Assembly (NCBI GenBank): GCA_002418765.1
Contig: DIET01000028.1
Coordinates: forward strand, 1-26,070
Length of the DNA stretch: 26,070 bases
Origin: Peptococcaceae bacterium UBA5767
Lineage (GTDB): Bacteria > Bacillota > TC1 > UBA5767
Direction: 5' to 3'
Part shown: positions 15,058-23,351 of the stretch, piece by piece
Layout: each line of letters begins with the position of its first letter
Position numbering within the stretch: the stretch's first letter is position 1
The notes under the pieces: generated by a model
What the model was told of the DNA's origin: nothing
Database searches by the model: none
What the model saw: only the letters and a program-made list of their open reading frames with translations
Program-made: the position numbers and the translations under genes

Positions 15058-15654
15058 CTAATAAAAAACATTTCGCAAAGGTCTTACTGCTTCTGGTTGG
15101 GAACCTTTCTCATGGGACTGTAATATCAGTTCTACGAGATGGACAAACAAATAATCTTGTATGGATTGATGGTCTCCAAAAAAGCGACCGTCTATTTTCT
15201 TTTCAAACAGCAATGCAAAAAAATTGATGTACAATGTATCATTTCGCATCAACGAACCTCTTTTATGAAATGGAACGATAACAACATTCAATGCCTCATA
15301 TTGAGAGTCAATGGTGGCATTGATCTTTTCCATCAATGAACCTACCTGTAGCGATTTGATAGGTTGCACCATCTGCATATTTCGGCTTAAATCTTCCAAC
15401 ATCCATAAATTATCAACCCAGAAACGATTTTCTGCTTTATTATCACCACGAAATACTTCTCTGTTGGACAGTGCACTCATCACCTTGCGTACAGAAATAT
15501 TATCAAATTCATCATCATAAATACCTCGAAACTGATCCATCTCAGCCACACTCAATATATATATTTCGCTGACTTTTTCTCGCTCTGACAATAACTGCCA
15601 AAAAAATATCATACTTTCTACTGCTCGTAGATCAACATGAATAAAACGCAACAT
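15058..15654 (-). CDS. Unknown protein B, paralogue of the downstream gene
   Basis: A 198-residue protein I do not recognise, sharing with its neighbour the ordered motifs DLRAVES, FW, SEREKV, DDEF, SALSNRE, RFW..N.WMLED, P.K.L, VIVPFHKRGS and LYINFF. Compared with protein A it has an insertion after the WMLED region (about residues 105-120) and an extra charged C-terminal tail of about 20 residues. No membrane segments, cysteine clusters or nucleotide-binding motifs are visible. Its ATG lies 1 nt after the marR stop (TAATATG) with no good ribosome site of its own, so translation probably depends on marR. The conserved acidic and aromatic positions suggest a helical binding domain, but no function is proposed. 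Confidence 0.87.
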   Translation of the reverse strand: MLRFIHVDLRAVESMIFFWQLLSEREKVSEIYILSVAEMDQFRGIYDDEFDNISVRKVMSALSNREVFRGDNKAENRFWVDNLWMLEDLSRNMQMVQPIKSLQVGSLMEKINATIDSQYEALNVVIVPFHKRGSLMRNDTLYINFFALLFEKKIDGRFFGDHQSIQDYLFVHLVELILQSHEKGSQPEAVRPLRNVFY

Positions 15655-15655
15655 A

Positions 15656-16114
15656 TTATTTGGTTCCGAATTCTTTGGCTTTGGCCGCGAAAAATTCCTG
15701 AATAGCCACCAGTGTTCTTATCAATACGCCATCATCTTCGGGCTGCAGTTTATTGATTATACTTTCCGTCATTTCCCGATGAAAAGTCTCATGATGCATA
15801 TAAGCACGCTTGCCTTTATCTGTTAGGGACACCAAGACTACTCTGCGATCATGCTCATCACGCATCCGGGCAACTGCCCCCTTTCGAATCAACCGATTAA
15901 TAGAAGTTGTGAGAGTACCAATGGTCACTCCAGTCAAAAAGGCTGTCTCCGACATGGTTCTTCCTTCTCCCAGGCCGATGGCCTCGATAATATGGAATTC
16001 CGTAACAGTCAATTCACCAAACTCACTATTTTTCAATGCCGCTGCTTCGATATCAAGGATATCATTAAACAATTCCACCAATATCTTGTTGATTACTCGC
16101 CTCGATTCACTCAT
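15656..16114 (-). CDS. MarR-family transcriptional regulator (FabT-like)
   Basis: A 152-residue winged-helix regulator. The recognition region reads MSETAFLTGVTIGTLTTSINRLIRKG, followed by the wing DEHDRRVVLVSLTDKGKRAY and a C-terminal dimerisation helix. The pattern is close to the FabT/clostridial fatty-acid regulator type, but no fab genes are adjacent. The start at MSESRR has AGAGGTGA just upstream; a longer frame runs back through the promoter and is rejected. It leads an operon with two paralogous unknown genes. A palindrome overlapping its -10 suggests autorepression. Inference: it controls the two unknown proteins; the ligand is unknown. Confidence 0.9.
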   Translation of the reverse strand: MSESRRVINKILVELFNDILDIEAAALKNSEFGELTVTEFHIIEAIGLGEGRTMSETAFLTGVTIGTLTTSINRLIRKGAVARMRDEHDRRVVLVSLTDKGKRAYMHHETFHREMTESIINKLQPEDDGVLIRTLVAIQEFFAAKAKEFGTK

Positions 16115-16125
16115 CCAATCACCTC

Positions 16126-16140
16126 TGATACAGTATATCA
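16126..16140. promoter_or_regulatory. marR promoter and candidate MarR operator
   Basis: TGATACAGTATATCA is an imperfect palindrome (arms TGATA/TATCA). On the minus strand it contains an extended -10, TG-A-TATACT (hexamer 16132-16137). It ends 11 nt before the marR start codon. A MarR dimer here would block RNA polymerase. No good -35 is seen at 17 nt, which fits an extended -10 promoter. Confidence 0.5.
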
Positions 16141-16160
16141 AACCCCAGTCAAGTATACCA

Positions 16161-17078
16161 TCAAATAACACCCGCCATGAACAAAATCAATGGCAAACTC
16201 AGCAAACACAACAAATGAGTCAGAAAAACAGATCCAGCCGCAAATTGGCCATCTCCAGCAAATTTTTCACTGAGCACAGTAGATAAGATGGCTGTTGGCA
16301 TAGAGATCATGACAACAGAAACAATAAAAACGGATGAAGACAATCGCAACCATGGTGCAACGAGTAGAAATATCGAAGGAATGATAAAAAGCTTCCAAAG
16401 TACCAGAAGCCCTTGCCTCACAATCGTTTTTTTGCTTTTCAGTCCTTGAAATTCAAGAAGCAACCCCACTACCAGCATACTTAAGACAGTGGTAGTGGAA
16501 CCAATTTTATCCAAAACAGTCATCACAGGGGCTGGCCAACTCACATTCATAAAAAACATCACTATTCCTAATGTCAAAGCCACGATGACCGGTTCACGAA
16601 CCATCTTCCTCCATGATGAAACACTAACAGTCTCCCCCGCTAAATGATGAATCCCGTAAGTAAACATAAAAAAAGACTGTATGAAATCAAAAATGGCACT
16701 TAAAAAAATCCCCTCCTGACCAAGGATTAAATAAGCAAGCGGATAGCCTATAAACGTTACATTCCCAAATATAAGTGCAAAGCGCCATTGGCGTTTATCT
16801 AATTCAGGCATAGTTAGAAAATGAGTAATCCATTTGGACAACACAATCATAAGCAAAGTAAATAGTATCGCCAGTAAAGCAATAGCCATTGTATCCATGG
16901 CCAGTTTAACTCCATAAGGAAGATTCATAGAAACGAGAATCAAAGCTGGTAGAGTAATATGCAATACCAGTGGGACCATAACCGATGCACTTTGTGATGG
17001 CAATATTCCCTTTCTTTTTGCAAAATAACCCACCAAAATTATGGACAGCAACACAACCAGGTTGGTAATCAGTTTCAT
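16161..17078 (-). CDS. AEC-family (auxin efflux carrier-like) permease
   Basis: A 305-residue integral membrane protein with about ten hydrophobic segments in the two-halves arrangement of the AEC family. It starts with MKLITNLVVLLSIILVGYFAKRKGIL; the LHITLPALILVSMN segment is typical of the family, whose members export or import small carboxylates such as malate. The ATG has GGAG 5 nt upstream and overlaps the mobB stop by 4 nt (ATGA); a longer frame extending into mobB is rejected. The substrate is unknown. It is the last gene of the yebC-ruv-mob chain; the marR promoter follows within 46 nt and no terminator is visible. Confidence 0.9.
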   Translation of the reverse strand: MKLITNLVVLLSIILVGYFAKRKGILPSQSASVMVPLVLHITLPALILVSMNLPYGVKLAMDTMAIALLAILFTLLMIVLSKWITHFLTMPELDKRQWRFALIFGNVTFIGYPLAYLILGQEGIFLSAIFDFIQSFFMFTYGIHHLAGETVSVSSWRKMVREPVIVALTLGIVMFFMNVSWPAPVMTVLDKIGSTTTVLSMLVVGLLLEFQGLKSKKTIVRQGLLVLWKLFIIPSIFLLVAPWLRLSSSVFIVSVVMISMPTAILSTVLSEKFAGDGQFAAGSVFLTHLLCLLSLPLILFMAGVI

Positions 17079-17569
17079 GATGACTCCTTCAAGGCAATCA
17101 AGTGGTTGGCAAGCTCTTCCGGCATATCGATGGAAAAAATACCCAAAGCATTGTCTGAAGCACAACCCACGACTGCATAGGCATCTTGCTTATTATTTTG
17201 ACAATCAACCAGATTCCAGTCTTTGTTCACAATAATTTTTCGAAAAGGACCTTGCTTGTATCCTTCTGTGAATACAAAATCATCCTGGGAAACCTGTAAA
17301 ACCATATCTTCAATATCAGGTTCATTCTGTCTTGAAACCATTGAAAATCCTGATGGTCCACTAAGAAGAACATGTTTTGCTCCTGCCAAAAAATGTCGGT
17401 CTGTGTCTTTCATCTGCCCCGATTTTCCTAAAAAAAACGCTTCAGAATGACTGGTGTGCTTAATAAGAGCCACATCATATCCCGATTGTGTCAAAATGGC
17501 AATCAGCTTTTCCAAGTATGTGGTTTTGCCTGTATTGGAAAAACCAATAAAAGAATATACGTTATTCAT
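17075..17569 (-). CDS. mobB: Molybdopterin-guanine dinucleotide biosynthesis adaptor MobB
   Basis: A 164-residue P-loop GTP-binding protein. The Walker A motif is GFSNTGKTT (9-17), followed by LEKLIAILTQSGYDVALIKHTSH, the family signature leading to a metal-associated histidine region, and DFVFTEGYK near the middle. MobB assists MobA in attaching GMP to molybdopterin, though it is not essential in E. coli. It overlaps the mobA end by 8 nt and the AEC gene by 4 nt. Nucleotide-binding residues are intact. Confidence 0.93.
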   Translation of the reverse strand: MNNVYSFIGFSNTGKTTYLEKLIAILTQSGYDVALIKHTSHSEAFFLGKSGQMKDTDRHFLAGAKHVLLSGPSGFSMVSRQNEPDIEDMVLQVSQDDFVFTEGYKQGPFRKIIVNKDWNLVDCQNNKQDAYAVVGCASDNALGIFSIDMPEELANHLIALKESS

Positions 17570-18158
17570 AATCCCCCATCTTTAGTAAACGATCATAGTG
17601 ATCTTTGTGATTAATGTTAAAAAAGATTTTCTCCGGTTCACCAAACAAAGATATCTCTTCCTCAGTAAAAGGACAAATCTTGGCTTCCGAGTAAAATGAT
17701 CGTACTTTCCTCTCCCCTGAGGCCAAAAACTTCTCAATCAAAGGGAAACATCTTCTATGATATATTGCACACAAAGGTTCAAAGTAGCCTCCAATATATG
17801 GCACCAACGCATCGCAGTCACCGGCACTTTGCAGCATGTACTCAAACAAAGCACCAGGCACCAAAGGATTATCAATGGGAAGAAAAATATAATAATCAGC
17901 CTGAATATTCTTCATGACTGCGTGCATACCACTCAACGGTCCAGCCCCGTCAATTTCATCAAACACAACAGGTAAATCATACTCACCATACTGGCATGCT
18001 TCCCGACAACTAACAACCACTCGTGATGTCACTTCTTTTAGGGTGTCTATAGCAATTTGAATAAATTGACGATTACTCTTTTCCAACAAGGCCTTATCCA
18101 TGCCCATGCGGGTACTTTTACCCCCGGCCAAAACAACTCCTACGATATTCTCATTCAT
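17562..18158 (-). CDS. mobA: Molybdenum cofactor guanylyltransferase MobA
   Basis: A 198-residue nucleotidyltransferase that converts Mo-molybdopterin to the guanine dinucleotide form. The GTP-binding signature LAGGKSTRMGMDK (10-22) is followed by FDEIDGAGPLSGMHAVM and the metal-binding FLPIDNPLV. The start overlaps the ruvB stop by 4 nt (ATGA). No molybdoenzyme or early molybdopterin gene (moaA, moeA, moaC) is in the window, so the client enzymes, probably of the DMSO-reductase or formate-dehydrogenase class that uses this cofactor form, lie elsewhere. Confidence 0.94.
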   Translation of the reverse strand: MNENIVGVVLAGGKSTRMGMDKALLEKSNRQFIQIAIDTLKEVTSRVVVSCREACQYGEYDLPVVFDEIDGAGPLSGMHAVMKNIQADYYIFLPIDNPLVPGALFEYMLQSAGDCDALVPYIGGYFEPLCAIYHRRCFPLIEKFLASGERKVRSFYSEAKICPFTEEEISLFGEPEKIFFNINHKDHYDRLLKMGDYE

Positions 18159-19159
18159 GTCTTATCCGATAAATTAAGCCCCAAATGCTTTGCTGCTTTC
18201 TCTGTAGCCACTCTGCCTTTTGGTGTTCTGGCCAAAAAACCTTGTTGCATTAAAAAAGGCTCATAAACATCTTCCACAGTAACAGATTCTTCCCCAATCA
18301 TAGCAGACAAAGTATCCAAACCCGCCGGGCCGCCCCCAAACGACTCAATCAGGATTTCCAGCAATTTGCGATCTATATCATCCAGCCCTAAACGATCTAC
18401 TTCGAGCATATCCAGTGCCTTCTCTGCCAATAGAACATCAATCACTCCCGAACCTCGTACTTGAGCTACATCCCGTACACGCTTGAGTAACCTGTTGGCA
18501 ATTCTTGGTGTTCCCCGGGATCGTGTTGCAATTTCCGTGGCTCCAGGCAAATCAATCTCTACAGCAAGAATTCTTGCTGCCCTCAAAATGATCTGACAAA
18601 GATCTTGCTTATCATAGAATTCGAGACGGGAAATCACACCAAACCGATCTCGCAATGGTGCACTCAACTGTCCCGCTCTGGTCGTAGCGCCAATCAAAGT
18701 AAAGTGAGGAAGATCAATCCGTATTGAACGAGCTGACGGCCCTTTCCCAATCATAATATCCAAAGAGAAGTCCTCCAGAGCAGGATAAAGCACCTCTTCA
18801 ACAGATCTGTTCAGACGATGAATTTCATCTATAAATAAAACATCCCCTTCTTGAAGATTGGTCAATATTGCAGCCAAATCTCCAGCTCGCTCAATGGCTG
18901 GACCTGAAGTCACCTTAAACTGAACGCCCAATTCATGTGCGACGATACCAGCCATGGTTGTCTTGCCCAGGCCAGGTGGCCCATATAACAATATATGATC
19001 CATCGACTCTTTTCGTAATTTCGCAGCCTCAATAAATACAGAAAGATTGCGCTTGAGTTTTTCCTGCCCAATATATTCCGCTAAATTTTTTGGCCTCAAA
19101 CTTTTTTCTATTTCCCCATCCTCTATATGAAGGGTCCCCTGCAATAACCGTTCTTCCAT
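18155..19159 (-). CDS. ruvB: Holliday junction helicase motor RuvB
   Basis: A 334-residue AAA+ ATPase that drives branch migration with RuvA. Walker A is GPPGLGKTT (60-68), Walker B is DEIH (111-114), sensor 1 is LIGATTRAG, the arginine-finger region is APLRDRFG, and the C-terminal winged-helix DNA-binding domain ends with FLARTPKGRVAT. Length and motifs are canonical. GGAGC precedes the ATG, and the ruvA stop is 9 nt upstream. Confidence 0.98.
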   Translation of the reverse strand: MEERLLQGTLHIEDGEIEKSLRPKNLAEYIGQEKLKRNLSVFIEAAKLRKESMDHILLYGPPGLGKTTMAGIVAHELGVQFKVTSGPAIERAGDLAAILTNLQEGDVLFIDEIHRLNRSVEEVLYPALEDFSLDIMIGKGPSARSIRIDLPHFTLIGATTRAGQLSAPLRDRFGVISRLEFYDKQDLCQIILRAARILAVEIDLPGATEIATRSRGTPRIANRLLKRVRDVAQVRGSGVIDVLLAEKALDMLEVDRLGLDDIDRKLLEILIESFGGGPAGLDTLSAMIGEESVTVEDVYEPFLMQQGFLARTPKGRVATEKAAKHLGLNLSDKT

Positions 19160-19168
19160 ATCAAGCTC

Positions 19169-19792
19169 CTACCTTCCCAATTCCTTCAAAGCCAAGGTAA
19201 TCAATGTACCCGCATCTGCCTTTGCATTGAGTTGGGCCAAATGATAAATCAAACGCTCAATTTCGCGTTTACTGTACCCCAGGTTCTGCATTCCAGAAAT
19301 GGCTTCTGCAACCTGATCTGTTGTTAACTCTTGTATATTCGATGGATTATATGACATGGAATCAACCAATATAGGATCCATTTCTTCCAGATACCCTACC
19401 ATTTTATCTTTCAGTTCAAGTATCATTCGTTTGGCAGTCTTAGCCCCTATGCCAGAAATCTCCGATAAAACATCCGACCGCTCTTGCGCAATGGCCAACA
19501 CGATTTCACGTGTTGATTTTGCTGATAACATCGCCAAAGCCAATCTCGGCCCTACTCCACTTACGGTAATAAGTTTCCGAAATAGCTTTAATTCCGTCTC
19601 TTGTGCAAAGCCATACAATATGTGAGAGTCTTCTTTAATCTGCTGATAGGTCCACAAAAAAACTTCCTCATCTTCTTCCAACTGCAACAATAGTCCAGCA
19701 GGGACGAACAGTTCATATCCAATAGACCCGGTATCCAGTAAAATGGATTCCTCTGCAATCCGATGAACTGCACCTCTTATAAATGCTATCAT
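19169..19792 (-). CDS. ruvA: Holliday junction-binding protein RuvA
   Basis: A 207-residue protein whose tetramer holds the four-way junction. It has an N-terminal OB domain (MIAFIRGAVHRI to about 62), two helix-hairpin-helix motifs (LITVSGVGPRLALAML and LSEISGIGAKTAKRMIL) and a C-terminal three-helix domain that contacts RuvB (QVAEAISGMQNLGYSKREIERLI). The start ATG overlaps the ruvC stop (ATGA) and has AGAGGTGG upstream. A 17-codon upstream extension lying inside ruvC is rejected. Confidence 0.97.
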   Translation of the reverse strand: MIAFIRGAVHRIAEESILLDTGSIGYELFVPAGLLLQLEEDEEVFLWTYQQIKEDSHILYGFAQETELKLFRKLITVSGVGPRLALAMLSAKSTREIVLAIAQERSDVLSEISGIGAKTAKRMILELKDKMVGYLEEMDPILVDSMSYNPSNIQELTTDQVAEAISGMQNLGYSKREIERLIYHLAQLNAKADAGTLITLALKELGR

Positions 19793-20289
19793 CTTCCACC
19801 TCTTATAATATCTCCCCATCTGCTGTTTGAGTGTCCATGGCATATAGCTACAGCCAAAGCATCCGCAGCATCGTCTGGCTTTGGCAAAATCGGCATCGCT
19901 AAAATCACTTTCACCATTTCTTGAATCTGCTTTTTCTCAGCTTTGCCATATCCGGTCACTCCCTGTTTGACTTGAGATGGCGTATATTCTCCCAAAGGCA
20001 AGTTGTGCATTTTGCCCAGCAACAGTATAATCCCTCTGGCCTGTCCGACAGTTAATGCTGTCGTAACATTATTATTAAAAAACAACTCTTCAACCGCCAT
20101 AGTATCTGGCTGATAAGTTTTAATCAATGTATCCAACTCCTGGAAAATCTGATACAAGCGATCCGACATTGGTGTGTGTGCCTTTGTTCTAATGCAACCA
20201 TAATCCACCAAAGAAAATTGATTCCCTTGTTTATCCAATATTCCATAACCCACAATAGCTGTTCCAGGATCCACACCCAGAATTCTCAT
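19789..20289 (-). CDS. ruvC: Holliday junction resolvase RuvC
   Basis: A 166-residue RNase H-fold endonuclease that cuts four-way junctions. Acidic active-site residues are D7 (RILGVDPGT), E67 (AVEELFF) and D139/D140 plus D143 (KPDDAADALAVAICH). The positions match characterised RuvC proteins (D7, E66-67, D138-D141 region). The start is 16 nt after yebC and the stop overlaps ruvA. The ruvC-ruvA-ruvB order is the common bacterial one. Confidence 0.97.
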   Translation of the reverse strand: MRILGVDPGTAIVGYGILDKQGNQFSLVDYGCIRTKAHTPMSDRLYQIFQELDTLIKTYQPDTMAVEELFFNNNVTTALTVGQARGIILLLGKMHNLPLGEYTPSQVKQGVTGYGKAEKKQIQEMVKVILAMPILPKPDDAADALAVAICHGHSNSRWGDIIRGGR

Positions 20290-20305
20290 AATCCCACCTC
20301 AATGG

Positions 20306-21055
20306 TCATTCCAATTCAGCTTGAATCTGTTCTGTAAAATCAAAATTACTCCAAGTATCTTGGACATCATCATTATCTTCCAACATCTCCATCATAGAAA
20401 TCAACTGCTTTGCCTGCTCTAACTGCTCAATTAAAACTGAGCTTTCCGGGATTTTCTCTAACTCGCGAGACTGTACCAGAATGCCTTTTTGAGTCATGGC
20501 TGCGTACACACTGTCAATATTTTGTACGGATGTATACAATATCAAGACACCATCCTCATACGTCACATCCTCAACCCCTGCTTCGATGGCCACCATGGTA
20601 TAATCATCCACATCTTCTTCTTGGCATTCCATCTGAAGTACTCCTTTTTTCTCAAACATATATGATACGCACCCGGTTTCACCCATCTTCCCACCATACT
20701 TATCAAAGGCATGACGCACCTCGCCGGCTGTTCGATTACGATTATCCGTGAGAACATCAACAATAACAGCAGCACCTCCTACACCATAACCTTCATAACT
20801 TAGTTCCTCATACTGCGTATTGTCTGCTTCACCGCTAGCTTTCAAAATAATTCTCTTTAGGTTCTCATTCGGCATATTGGCTTCTTTGGCCTTCTGAATT
20901 ACCATTTTTAACCGAGAATTTCCATCGGGATCCGAACCACCCATTTTCACCGCAACCATAATTTCACGTCCTATTTTGGTAAAAACTTTTGCTTTTTTTG
21001 CATCAAGCTTGCCTTTTTTGTGTTTGATTGTTGACCACTTCGAATGTCCTGACAT
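20306..21055 (-). CDS. yebC: YebC/PmpR-family protein
   Basis: A 249-residue protein of the highly conserved YebC/TACO1 family. It begins MSGHSKWSTIKHKKGKLDAKK, followed by GREIMVAVKMGG and DGNSRLKMVIQKAKEANMPNENLKR. Members have been described as transcription regulators and, more recently, as ribosome-associated factors aiding translation of difficult stretches. It commonly sits upstream of ruvCAB, as here. GAGGAG lies 6 nt before the ATG. The 94-nt gap to nadE holds no clear terminator or well-matched promoter. Confidence 0.97.
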   Translation of the reverse strand: MSGHSKWSTIKHKKGKLDAKKAKVFTKIGREIMVAVKMGGSDPDGNSRLKMVIQKAKEANMPNENLKRIILKASGEADNTQYEELSYEGYGVGGAAVIVDVLTDNRNRTAGEVRHAFDKYGGKMGETGCVSYMFEKKGVLQMECQEEDVDDYTMVAIEAGVEDVTYEDGVLILYTSVQNIDSVYAAMTQKGILVQSRELEKIPESSVLIEQLEQAKQLISMMEMLEDNDDVQDTWSNFDFTEQIQAELE

Positions 21056-21149
21056 ACGATTCTCCTCATACTATATTCTTCATTGAATACATAAGCCCTT
21101 GGTGATAGACAAATAAAACGAACATTTCTATTGCTGTTAAACAGTTTAT

Positions 21150-21896
21150 TTAATCAATCTTATAATGCAAATCCAATGGACAAGTAGGCGGCAGATTTTT
21201 TTTGTGTTGGCTTTTGCTGTTCAAAGCCATTACCTTATCTACCAATTCTTTGGAACCTTCTCCTGTTTTAATATAAGTATCTAAATCAGCATAAGAAAAA
21301 CCCATTTCTTGCTCATCCGTTTGATTTTCCCATAAGCCAGCCGAAGGATTTTTGGTGATCAATCTATCCGGCAACCCCAAGAGCCTTGCTAGTTCTTTGA
21401 CATCTGTCTTCAGCAGTTCTCCCAAGGGCTCCAAATCAACACCACCATCGCCATACTTGGTAAAGTAGCCAGTTACAAACTCACTTTTATTTCCTGTTCC
21501 GAGTACCAAATAATTACGCAAACTGGCTTCAAAGTAGAGTGCTGTCATCCTTAACCTTGGCTTCACATTGGCATAACTCATCGGGCTCTCTTCATATCGG
21601 CAATGGGGATTGATCGCTTTGACGATCTCATCATAAACATGATCCAGGATCACAGTCTTATATGGTAATCCAATAGCCTGAGCCAACAAAAGCGCATCCT
21701 CACTATCTTTTACATGACTGTAACATGGCATAATCAATCCAAAGCTCTGTTTAGGAAAAGCCAACATCGACAAAGCCGCTGCAACTGAAGAATCAATTCC
21801 ACCCGACAAACCAATGACCAGTCCGTCAGCTTTAGCGTCTCGCACGCTATGTTGAAGCCATGCAACCAATTTATCACGAATCATAATATAGTCCAT
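21150..21896 (-). CDS. nadE: NAD+ synthase (ammonia-dependent)
   Basis: A 248-residue N-type ATP pyrophosphatase that amidates nicotinate adenine dinucleotide to NAD. SGGIDSS (31-37) is the PP-loop; LGTGNKSEFVTGYFTKYGDGG and ENQTDEQEMGFSY are the NaAD-binding regions. It has no N-terminal glutaminase domain, so it uses free ammonia. The ATG directly follows the cysK stop (TAGATG), with GGAG of the cysK end as ribosome site; an ATG four codons further in is an alternative. It is co-transcribed with cysK. Confidence 0.95.
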   Translation of the reverse strand: MDYIMIRDKLVAWLQHSVRDAKADGLVIGLSGGIDSSVAAALSMLAFPKQSFGLIMPCYSHVKDSEDALLLAQAIGLPYKTVILDHVYDEIVKAINPHCRYEESPMSYANVKPRLRMTALYFEASLRNYLVLGTGNKSEFVTGYFTKYGDGGVDLEPLGELLKTDVKELARLLGLPDRLITKNPSAGLWENQTDEQEMGFSYADLDTYIKTGEGSKELVDKVMALNSKSQHKKNLPPTCPLDLHYKID

Positions 21897-22808
21897 CTAC
21901 CATTCTCCTTCATTCAAAATATTCATGCTCAAATAGCGATCACCACGATCAGTTGCAAAGAAAAGGATTTTTTTATCTTGAAATTGATGATGAATCTTTT
22001 TTAATGCGGCCACGGCCGCTCCAGTCGAAATACCGGCCAGGAGTCCATGTTTTTTCAACAATCTCTTCATGCCCATAAAAGCTTCCTCATCGTTGACCTC
22101 AACAAAAGCGTCAATCAACGACTCATCCAAGTTTTCAGGGATAAATCCATCACCAATTCCCTGTATCCTATGGAAAACACATCCCTCTATGCTACTTTTT
22201 GGCTCAATAGCGATTATCTGAAGCTGAGGGTTTTTCTTTTTAAAATAGCCGCCTACGCCTGTCAATGTTCCACCAGTTCCTATCCCAGCGACAATAACAT
22301 CAGGGATACCCATGGCCTGCTCAATTTCAACAGCAGTCGTTCTTTCATGCACAGCTGGATTTTCCGGATTAGAAAATTGATCCAATAAATAATGATGGCT
22401 GTGTTCCTGTGCAATACGCTGGGCTCTATCGACAGCACCCCGCACATCTTCTTCCTTCGGCGTCAAAATAATCTCTGCTCCATAGGCAGAAATCAACTGT
22501 CTTCTCTCCAAACTCATCGATTCAGGCATAACAATAATACACCGATAACCTTTTACAGATGCTACCAAAGCCAAGCCAATGCCTGTGTTACCACTTGTTG
22601 GCTCAATCAAAACACTATTTTTATGTAATAAACCTTTCTTTTCTGCATTTTCTATCATAGCCAGGGCTATTCGATCCTTGATGCTTCCCGAAGGATTCAT
22701 CAATTCCAGTTTAGCGAATATTCTATTTTGCTGATTGTCAAACAATTGATCGACCTCCATCAAGGGAGTATCACCAATCAATTTAATGATGCTGTCGACT
22801 ACTTTCAT
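21897..22808 (-). CDS. cysK: Cysteine synthase (O-acetylserine sulfhydrylase)
   Basis: A 303-residue fold-type II PLP enzyme that makes cysteine from O-acetylserine and sulfide. The PLP lysine is K44 (NPSGSIKDR), TSGNTG (71-76) binds the substrate carboxylate and GTGGT (177-181) the cofactor phosphate; STGAA near the C-terminus completes the pocket. CysK and CysM are hard to separate by sequence; the 303-residue length and motifs fit CysK. GGAGG precedes the ATG. A palindrome overlapping a -10 lies in the short leader. Confidence 0.94.
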   Translation of the reverse strand: MKVVDSIIKLIGDTPLMEVDQLFDNQQNRIFAKLELMNPSGSIKDRIALAMIENAEKKGLLHKNSVLIEPTSGNTGIGLALVASVKGYRCIIVMPESMSLERRQLISAYGAEIILTPKEEDVRGAVDRAQRIAQEHSHHYLLDQFSNPENPAVHERTTAVEIEQAMGIPDVIVAGIGTGGTLTGVGGYFKKKNPQLQIIAIEPKSSIEGCVFHRIQGIGDGFIPENLDESLIDAFVEVNDEEAFMGMKRLLKKHGLLAGISTGAAVAALKKIHHQFQDKKILFFATDRGDRYLSMNILNEGEW

Positions 22809-22823
22809 GATGCCTCCATCTAC

Positions 22824-22842
22824 ATGTGGTATTCTACCACAT
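22824..22842. promoter_or_regulatory. cysK promoter -10 inside a perfect palindrome
   Basis: ATGTGGTA and TACCACAT are perfect inverted arms with a 3-bp centre. On the minus strand they hold an extended -10, TG-G-TAGAAT (hexamer 22831-22836). It lies between the upstream terminator and the cysK ribosome site. No good -35 is seen. A repressor such as a cysteine-metabolism regulator could bind here; alternatively it is an mRNA 5' hairpin. Confidence 0.5.
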
Positions 22843-22852
22843 CGAGATTCTA

Positions 22853-22880
22853 AGAAAAAGGCTAGTGACTACTAGCCTTA
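22853..22880 (-). terminator. Intrinsic terminator after ogt
   Basis: On the minus strand the arms AAGGCTAGT and ACTAGCCTT form a perfect 9-bp stem with a 4-nt loop, followed by a run of Ts interrupted by a C. It begins 4 nt after the ogt stop codon. Confidence 0.88.
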
Positions 22881-22883
22881 GAA

Positions 22884-23351
22884 TTATCCACATTGACTTT
22901 CATGTTGCAACAAATACTCTTTTCGTGCCAAACCCGCTCCGAAACCACCCATGGTGCCATCATGACGAATCACCCGGTGGCAGGGAACAACCAATAAAAT
23001 AGGATTTCGACTGACAGCCTGACCAACAGCCCTACTATAGTTTTGTTTCCCCAAAGCATGTCCCACATCTTGGTACGAACAGGTCTGCCCATAAGGGATT
23101 TTAATAAGCGCTTGCCAAACTTCTTTTTGAAAGGTTGTGCCATGCAAGTAAATTGGTAATGCAAATGATACACGTATCCCTAAAAAATATTCTTTCAACT
23201 GCCTGATGGCTTCTTCATTCAGCAAGCATCCAGAATCCCTTTTGCATTGCCCATTAAAATCATCTACAAAATCAACCTGCACAATGAGCCCATCTAGACT
23301 TACGACTTCCATCCACCCCAATGGAGACAGCCAAAAATCCACGGCCTTCAT
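22884..23351 (-). CDS. ogt: Methylated-DNA-protein-cysteine methyltransferase
   Basis: A 155-residue suicide repair protein that removes alkyl groups from O6-alkylguanine. The acceptor cysteine is C124 in VVPCHRVI, TTFQKEVWQALIKIPYGQTCSY is the DNA-binding helix-turn-helix start, and GGFGAGLARKEYLLQHE is the C-terminal signature. The usual ANRNP before the active site is VSRNP, a mild variation. No AraC-like Ada domain is present, so it is Ogt/MGMT-type. The start overlaps the PHP gene stop by 4 nt (ATGA). Confidence 0.95.
   Translation of the reverse strand: MKAVDFWLSPLGWMEVVSLDGLIVQVDFVDDFNGQCKRDSGCLLNEEAIRQLKEYFLGIRVSFALPIYLHGTTFQKEVWQALIKIPYGQTCSYQDVGHALGKQNYSRAVGQAVSRNPILLVVPCHRVIRHDGTMGGFGAGLARKEYLLQHESQCG

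Noticed and set aside
15656..16114. Calling the MarR gene fabT
   Set aside because: The recognition helix resembles FabT-type regulators, but no fatty-acid synthesis genes are nearby, so only the family is claimed.
21056..21149. Promoter or terminator between nadE and yebC
   Set aside because: A TTGTCT and TATAGT can be found but not at workable spacing, and only a 4-bp stem is possible; nothing is supported.
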